Assembly (NCBI GenBank): GCA_945863115.1
Contig: CAMAYZ010000006.1
Coordinates: 17,350 to 81,349, forward strand
Reading direction: 5' to 3'
DNA: 64,000 nucleotides
Origin: Bifidobacterium breve
GTDB lineage: Bacteria > Actinomycetota > Actinomycetes > Nanopelagicales > Nanopelagicaceae
The translations under genes and the position numbers were made by a program. This document shows, piece after piece, positions 63,044 to 64,000 of this stretch; position 1 is the stretch's first letter; every line of letters starts with the position of its first letter. Under the pieces are notes generated by a model that worked only from the letters and a program-made list of their open reading frames with translations, ran no database searches and was not told where the DNA came from.

Positions 63044-63064
63044 CACAATCCATTGAGTTGGAAA

Positions 63065-63086
63065 GAGCCCCGATCTCTCGAGGCTC
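63065..63086 (-). terminator. Hairpin terminator downstream of the tRNA-like gene
   Basis: Minus strand GAGCC-T-CGA, loop GAGA, TCG-G-GGCTC followed by TTTCC; lies about 70 bases after the tRNA 3' end. Confidence 0.5.
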
Positions 63087-63153
63087 CCCCATGCAAAGCT
63101 GAAACAACTACATTGACCGATACCAATAGATCGAGTTGAAACACCTAAGACTG

Positions 63154-63228
63154 TGGTGGAGACGACGGGATTTGAACCCGCTCCGACTGCTTGGTAAACA
63201 ACCAGGCTGCCAATTACAACACGCCCCC
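63154..63228 (-). tRNA. tRNA-Asn(GTT)-like gene, irregular D arm
   Basis: Seven-pair acceptor (GGGGGCG with CGTCTCC, two G-U pairs), T arm GCGGG-TTCAAAT-CCCGT, discriminator A and an encoded CCA. The anticodon arm CCTGG-TTGTTTA-CCAAG gives GTT (Asn) with one C-A mismatch. The D arm is short by about three bases and the variable region is long, so it may be divergent, special or decaying. It is the only gene in the module between repeats B and C. Confidence 0.62.
63184..63196. repeat. 13-base inverted repeat, arm 1 (inside tRNA)
   Basis: CGACTGCTTGGTA here; its exact reverse complement is at 63349-63361. Confidence 0.7.
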
Positions 63229-63305
63229 ATCACGGAAGTGAAGTTACGGTTGAAGTGTTAATCAATTTAGGGCTTAACAAGACTTTGTGCATTAGAGAGA
63301 GTTGT

Positions 63306-63342
63306 GGAAAAGCAAAAGGGACTTAGTGATTAACTAAGTCCC
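63306..63342 (-). terminator. Rho-independent terminator inside the tRNA module
   Basis: Minus strand GGGACTTAGT, loop TAATC, ACTAAGTCCC (ten perfect pairs) followed by TTTTGCTTTT. It lies upstream of the tRNA, between repeat B and the tRNA. Confidence 0.75.
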
Positions 63343-63348
63343 AATTAC

Positions 63349-63361
63349 TACCAAGCAGTCG
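63349..63361. repeat. 13-base inverted repeat, arm 2 (tRNA fragment)
   Basis: TACCAAGCAGTCG, identical to the anticodon/variable part of the tRNA but on the opposite strand. Confidence 0.7.
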
Positions 63362-63407
63362 TTGCTGAATTATGGCACATTAATGAAGTTACTCGCAGTA
63401 ACGAATA

Positions 63408-63433
63408 AAAGAAGAGTCGCCCTATAAGCCGGA
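63408..63433 (-). repeat. rnpB 3'-end repeat, copy B
   Basis: All 26 bases identical to the rnpB terminus at 63775-63800. Confidence 0.93.
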
Positions 63434-63473
63434 GACGACATTGGTATGTGTGAAGCCACGCTTGACTTTTAGG

Positions 63474-63495
63474 ATTGCCCACAAAATTGCCCACA
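63474..63495. repeat. Direct repeat ATTGCCCACA x2, possible integrase arm sites
   Basis: ATTGCCCACA at 63474-63483 and 63486-63495, 12 bases apart, 40 bases from repeat B. Confidence 0.5.
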
Positions 63496-63520
63496 CAGCA
63501 TTACAAGGTTTTACAAATAT

Positions 63521-63745
63521 TTATAAGGTTTCGAACTCTGCCTTACGTGCTGCCATCCATGAATCCATTTGACCAGATTTCATGAGTTCCATCATTGTGC
63601 CCATCGCTGCCATGTGTGGACCATCATTTGCCCCATACATCTCTTTGCCATGTTGTTGGCTTTGGGCCGCGAGGTCATCAAAAGTTTCACCAGAAAAAAC
63701 CTGCTCGCAAGCACCACCGAGTTGATTACATGTCATTGATTTCAT
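63521..63745 (-). CDS. DUF1059 small protein
   Basis: 74 residues. MTCNQLGGACEQVFSGETFDDL with two Cys, then QSQQHGKEMYG are DUF1059 features; the C-terminal half (TMMELMKSGQMDSWMAARKAEFETL) is a helical add-on. Function unknown for the family. ATG 63745 follows TAAAGT by six bases. It is the only gene in the module next to rnpB. Confidence 0.85.
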   Translation of the reverse strand: MKSMTCNQLGGACEQVFSGETFDDLAAQSQQHGKEMYGANDGPHMAAMGTMMELMKSGQMDSWMAARKAEFETL

Positions 63746-63751
63746 AAGAGC

Positions 63752-63757
63752 ACTTTA
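63752..63757 (-). promoter_or_regulatory. -10 element of leaderless DUF1059 gene
   Basis: TAAAGT on the minus strand, six bases before ATG 63745. Confidence 0.45.
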
Positions 63758-63774
63758 GTGTGGTTATTAGAAAT

Positions 63775-63800
63775 AAAGAAGAGTCGCCCTATAAGCCGGA
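63775..63800 (-). repeat. rnpB 3'-end repeat, copy A (native rnpB terminus)
   Basis: 26 bases beginning AAAGAAGAGTCGCCC and ending AAGCCGGA on the plus strand; part of functional rnpB. Confidence 0.9.
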
Positions 63801-64000
63801 TCCTGTGTTTCTTGCGAAACGATCACCATCCATCTAGATCTGCAATTGCTCACAGATTCAAGCAACCTACCTGATGACTCGAGCGAGCAGCTCTCAAGCG
63901 CCATCTTTTTGGTCTTGCTCCAAGTGGGGTTTACCTAGCCAATCACATCACTGCAATTGCTGGTGGTCTCTTACACCACCGTTTCATCCTTACCGTTATT
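63778..64000 (-). ncRNA. rnpB: RNase P RNA (class A), 3' half, cut by window edge
   Basis: Minus-strand RNA containing the universal GGTAAGGATGAAACGGTGG-type segment near the right edge, GTAAGAGACCACCAGC, GGTAAACCCCACTTGGAGCA, then CAGGATCCGGCTTATAGGGCG at the 3' end, all typical of bacterial type A RNase P. It processes pre-tRNA 5' ends. The 5' half is outside the window. Its last bases (copy A, 63775-63800) are the parent of the repeats at 63408, 63029, 62638, 60323 and 59454. Confidence 0.93.

Noticed and set aside
62980..63144. N-terminal extension of the ABM-like protein
   Set aside because: It crosses repeat C and a terminator hairpin and has no family similarity; ATG 62979 fits the fold.
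59454..63800. Classical integron or intact prophage
   Set aside because: No integrase, no attC-like imperfect palindromes and no phage structural genes; repeats are copies of the rnpB end.

Overview
The window looks like chromosomal DNA of a small-genome, moderately low-GC actinobacterium, most likely a freshwater acI-type organism (Nanopelagicales, Planktophila/Nanopelagicus-like). The evidence is actinobacterial marker families (PknB-type PASTA kinase, SepH, DUF7455, class II DAHP synthase, a SAM-IV riboswitch, a LmeA-like DUF2993 protein) together with AT-rich codon use, very short intergenic gaps and several overlapping gene ends. The genus is inferred from memory of gene content; no search was run.

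Layout. 1-11.7 kb: the tail of a PnuC vitamin transporter, a P-loop kinase coupled to it, a PASTA Ser/Thr kinase, endonuclease IV, two EamA exporters, threonine aldolase, Ogt, class II DAHP synthase, a PPi-type phosphofructokinase, xylulokinase and an HSL-type esterase. 11.7-18.2 kb (minus): a conserved housekeeping run suhB, rplS, lepB, rnhB, yraN, comM/yifB, dprA, era. 18.3-27.7 kb: SepH, a secreted trypsin-like protease, a phosphodiesterase, pseudouridine catabolism (psuG/psuK) and a tail-to-tail pair of type IIA topoisomerase subunits, the A subunit of which ends exactly after its cleavage domain. 27.7-34.7 kb: primary sigma factor, metY-metX under a SAM-IV riboswitch, NAD synthetase, panB. 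34.8-45.1 kb: a Lys/Arg/Ala-repeat histone-like protein, MarR, M13 peptidase, Tgt, YaaA, MpaB-type oxygenase, small membrane proteins, an UppP with an extra C-terminal domain, AlkD. 45.3-53.8 kb: a secreted rhodanese plus thiosulfate transporter, KatG, an SbtA-like transporter, TerC under a yybP-ykoY (manganese) riboswitch, NhaA. 53.9-59.1 kb: secreted proteins (two NlpC/P60 hydrolases, BNR propeller, Rieske protein, DUF305, His-rich membrane protein).

59.4-64 kb is the most unusual part. The right edge holds the 3' half of RNase P RNA (rnpB, minus strand). Its last 26 bases recur, always in the same orientation, at about 63408, 63029, 62638, 60323 and 59454, and between the copies lie one- to three-gene modules (DUF1059; a tRNA-Asn-like gene; an ABM-like monooxygenase; SDR plus LmeA-like plus membrane protein; YciI plus SRPBCC). 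This reads as serial insertion at the 3' end of rnpB, giving a cassette array without a visible integrase. The only stretch over 300 bases without a protein gene (62980-63520) holds two rnpB-end repeats, two hairpin terminators, the tRNA-like gene, an inverted tRNA fragment and a pair of 10-bp direct repeats.

Regulation. At least twenty genes start 5-7 bases after a TANNNT (-10) hexamer with no Shine-Dalgarno, so leaderless transcripts seem to be the normal architecture; I used this to choose many start codons. Genes inside operons, and metY, rplS, katG, panB, PFK and the histone-like gene, have ordinary ribosome binding sites.
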